Shown here: piece after piece, positions 62,090 to 64,000 of the stretch
How the letters are laid out: each line of letters opens with the position of its first letter
How positions within the stretch are numbered: the stretch's first letter is position 1
Assembly (NCBI RefSeq): GCF_900112065.1
Contig: NZ_FOKE01000001.1
Location: 917,200 to 981,199 of the forward strand
Source of the DNA: Cohnella sp. OV330
GTDB lineage: Bacteria > Bacillota > Bacilli > Paenibacillales > Paenibacillaceae
DNA: 64,000 bases
Direction of reading: 5' to 3'
The notes under the pieces: generated by a model
Databases searched by the model: none
What the model saw: only the letters and a program-made list of their open reading frames with translations
What the model was told of the DNA's origin: nothing
Made by a program: the position numbers and the translations under genes

Positions 62090-64000
62090 ATGTCAATCAT
62101 TGCCAAAGTTAGGATGGTCACGTTGATCGAACTCCACAGCTCATACAATGCGACCATGGTCGTTTTATCCTGCTTAATCGCGTCCATAGCCTCCTATACG
62201 GGATTAAGCATGGCGCTTCAATATGCCGCGGCCTCTAAGGGACGCGCTCGCCTCGCTTGGCTGGCGTGCGGGACAGCGGTTATGGGAGCGGGCATTTGGG
62301 CCGTCTGTTTTTACGAAATCAATGCTTATAAATGGTCGACCGGCATCGACTACGATTACTTCACGATGATCCTGACGCTGGCGATCGCGGCGACGTCCGC
62401 TGCGTTGATCCTCCGGGCCGTCAGCCGGTCCAAGCTTCGCAAGCGGGCGATCCTCGCGCGCGGAGCCATCGCAGGCATCTGCGCGGCGATCTTGCCCTTT
62501 GCCGGCCTTCGCGCCATGCGCTGCAGCCTGCTCCCGCGTTTTGACGCCGCGACATTCGTCTCGTTCACGCTCGGCGTCGCTTTTATGTTTATCGTCGTCC
62601 TCTGGATCGCGTACAAATTCCAGACGTCGCGCGGCCCGCGGCGCAAAGCCATCGCGGGCGTGCTGCTAGGCACGGCTTTTACGGCGACGATCCATATCGG
62701 GCTGGCGCTTGCATCCTGGACGTCCCCGGAGGACGTTCCGGACGCAGGACAGAGCGGCTCCTCCGCCATGATTTCCTTTTTCCTCGGGTTCGCTACGCTG
62801 TTCGTGATCGGGATCGCGTTCGCCGCCCTTTTTATGGAGCGATTTTGGAAGGCGCAGATGCGCCGCCAGCTGGAGCGGGACATGCGAATCGAGTCGCTGT
62901 TCAGGCATAGCCAGGACGCCGTCTTTTCGTATAGTCTCGAGGGCAAGCTGCTGGACGCCAACCTGGCCGCCTTCCGCCTGACCGGCTACGATTGGGAGGC
63001 GCTCTCCAAGCTCAAGTTGAGAGACATGATCTCCCCCGAGTATCAGCATACGGTCGCCGTTAACTTCCAGCACACGATAACGGGGCAATCCCGCAACTTC
63101 GACTGCGCGCTCATCCACCGCGGCGGCGGGCGGCTCGAGGTGAACAACACGAACGTGCCCGTCCTCGTCGAGGGACAGGTCGTCGGCGTGTATACGATCG
63201 TCCGCGACATTACGGAGCGCAAGCAAGCCGAGTGGCAAATGAACTATATGGCGCATCACGACGAGCTGACAGGGCTGCCCAACCGCCGCTTGTTCGAGCA
63301 GCAGCTCGTCAAGGCGATCGCGGATCAGCAGCAGGACGGGCAGTCGGCCGCCGTTCTTTTTCTCGACATCGACCGCTTCAAGCTGGTCAACGATTCCCAA
63401 GGGCACGACGTCGGCGATCTGCTGCTCCGGTCCGTCGCCGATCGGCTGAGCGAGGCGGTCAAGCATACGGGCATCGTCGCCAGGCTGGGCGGAGACGAGT
63501 TTTCCGTGCTGCTGACGGGCGGCATCTCGCGCGAGGAAGCGCAGGCGATCGCGGCTCGCATCAACCGGGAGCTGGACATCCCGTTCTCGCTGCGGGGCAA
63601 GGATGTCCATATCACCGCCAGCATCGGCATCGCGCTATTCCCGGAGGATGGCGACTCGTTAATTTCGCTCATGAAAAACGCGGATACCGCGATGTACTCC
63701 GCGAAGGAAAACGGAAAGAACACCTACAATTTTTACGATTTTTCGATGAACGACTCCCTTTTCGAGCGCGTCCAATTAGAAAACGAGCTGCGCAAAGCGC
63801 TCGACCGCGGCGAGTTTTTCCTCGTCTATCAGCCCCAGGTTGAGCTCGCGACGGGCAAGGTCGTCGGCGTGGAGGCGCTCATCCGTTGGCAGCATAGCAG
63901 CAAAGGACTCATCTCGCCCGCCGAGTTCATCCCGCTCGCCGAAGAGACCGGCATGATCGTGCCGATCGGCGATTGGGCGCTTCGCACCGCCTGCACGCTG
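62090..64000 (+). CDS. Membrane c-di-GMP protein: MHYT-like, PAS, GGDEF, EAL (3' end outside window)
   Basis: At least 637 residues, running off the right edge. About seven membrane segments at the N-terminus (1-265) look like an MHYT sensor domain (HSSYNATMVVLSCLIASIASY), but the first MHYT motif reads VCFYE instead of MHYT, so its metal ligands seem lost. A PAS domain follows (about 280-385, FRHSQDAVFSYSLEGKLLDAN), then a GGDEF domain with an intact RLGGDEF motif (near 470), and the first part of an EAL domain (YQPQVELATGKVVGVEALIRWQ). GGDEF makes and EAL degrades c-di-GMP; which dominates cannot be decided from the visible part. No good ribosome site was found; 62114 is an alternative start. 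Confidence 0.88.
   Translation, partial: MSIIAKVRMVTLIELHSSYNATMVVLSCLIASIASYTGLSMALQYAAASKGRARLAWLACGTAVMGAGIWAVCFYEINAYKWSTGIDYDYFTMILTLAIAATSAALILRAVSRSKLRKRAILARGAIAGICAAILPFAGLRAMRCSLLPRFDAATFVSFTLGVAFMFIVVLWIAYKFQTSRGPRRKAIAGVLLGTAFTATIHIGLALASWTSPEDVPDAGQSGSSAMISFFLGFATLFVIGIAFAALFMERFWKAQMRRQLERDMRIESLFRHSQDAVFSYSLEGKLLDANLAAFRLTGYDWEALSKLKLRDMISPEYQHTVAVNFQHTITGQSRNFDCALIHRGGGRLEVNNTNVPVLVEGQVVGVYTIVRDITERKQAEWQMNYMAHHDELTGLPNRRLFEQQLVKAIADQQQDGQSAAVLFLDIDRFKLVNDSQGHDVGDLLLRSVADRLSEAVKHTGIVARLGGDEFSVLLTGGISREEAQAIAARINRELDIPFSLRGKDVHITASIGIALFPEDGDSLISLMKNADTAMYSAKENGKNTYNFYDFSMNDSLFERVQLENELRKALDRGEFFLVYQPQVELATGKVVGVEALIRWQHSSKGLISPAEFIPLAEETGMIVPIGDWALRTACTL

Overview
The window looks like chromosome of a high-GC, spore-forming Gram-positive of the Paenibacillaceae (Cohnella/Paenibacillus type). 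This rests on Ger spore-germination genes at the left edge, an SLH-domain fragment, two Lpl/Ytc-type sugar importers each paired with a YesM/YesN two-component system, GGAGG-type ribosome sites, and many glycoside hydrolases without signal peptides. No rRNA, tRNA, CRISPR array, transposase or phage gene was seen.

Left part (1-6.6 kb): the end of a gerB/gerC germination operon, then a stress module. It holds an ECF41-type sigma factor, a carboxymuconolactone-decarboxylase-like protein, an FMN azoreductase, and a TetR-SDR pair. Three near-identical promoters (TGTCACA-N13-C(G/C)TCGTT) precede the sigma gene, the decarboxylase-like gene and the azoreductase gene.

7-16 kb: a six-gene leftward operon (isomerase, split transketolase, FGGY kinase, apiosidase-like hydrolase, esterase) faces a LacI repressor. 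It reads as a complete route from an esterified plant glycoside to central metabolism. A branched-pentose (D-apiose-like) pathway is a good hypothesis but is not proven.

16.9-32.7 kb: GH3, solute-binding protein, two permeases, YesN/YesM, a second GH3, a GH78 rhamnosidase with a CcpA site, and the remnant of an SLH protein. 32.8-40.5 kb: one secreted 2533-residue protein with two copies of a beta-helix module. 40.9-45.0 kb: a visibly AT-richer GH2 + AraC pair. 45-56 kb: a second importer with YesM/YesN and two GH95 fucosidase/galactosidase-type enzymes. Together the hydrolases fit intracellular breakdown of imported, highly branched plant oligosaccharides such as pectin side chains. No importer ATPase is present, so a shared MsmX-like ATPase elsewhere is expected.

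56-64 kb: a GntR-controlled ABC-exporter operon with a clear operator, an RluA pseudouridine synthase with an Arg/Gly-rich tail, and an unfinished MHYT-like/PAS/GGDEF/EAL protein.

The most unusual signal is non-coding. Three gene-free stretches (2954-3278, 6694-6862, 16279-16843) carry tandem imperfect palindromes spaced almost always exactly 51 bp apart, sometimes 39-40 bp. The arms of the palindromes differ between units and between arrays while the spacing is kept. Two arrays are preceded by the same GGTACAGTCCC hairpin.
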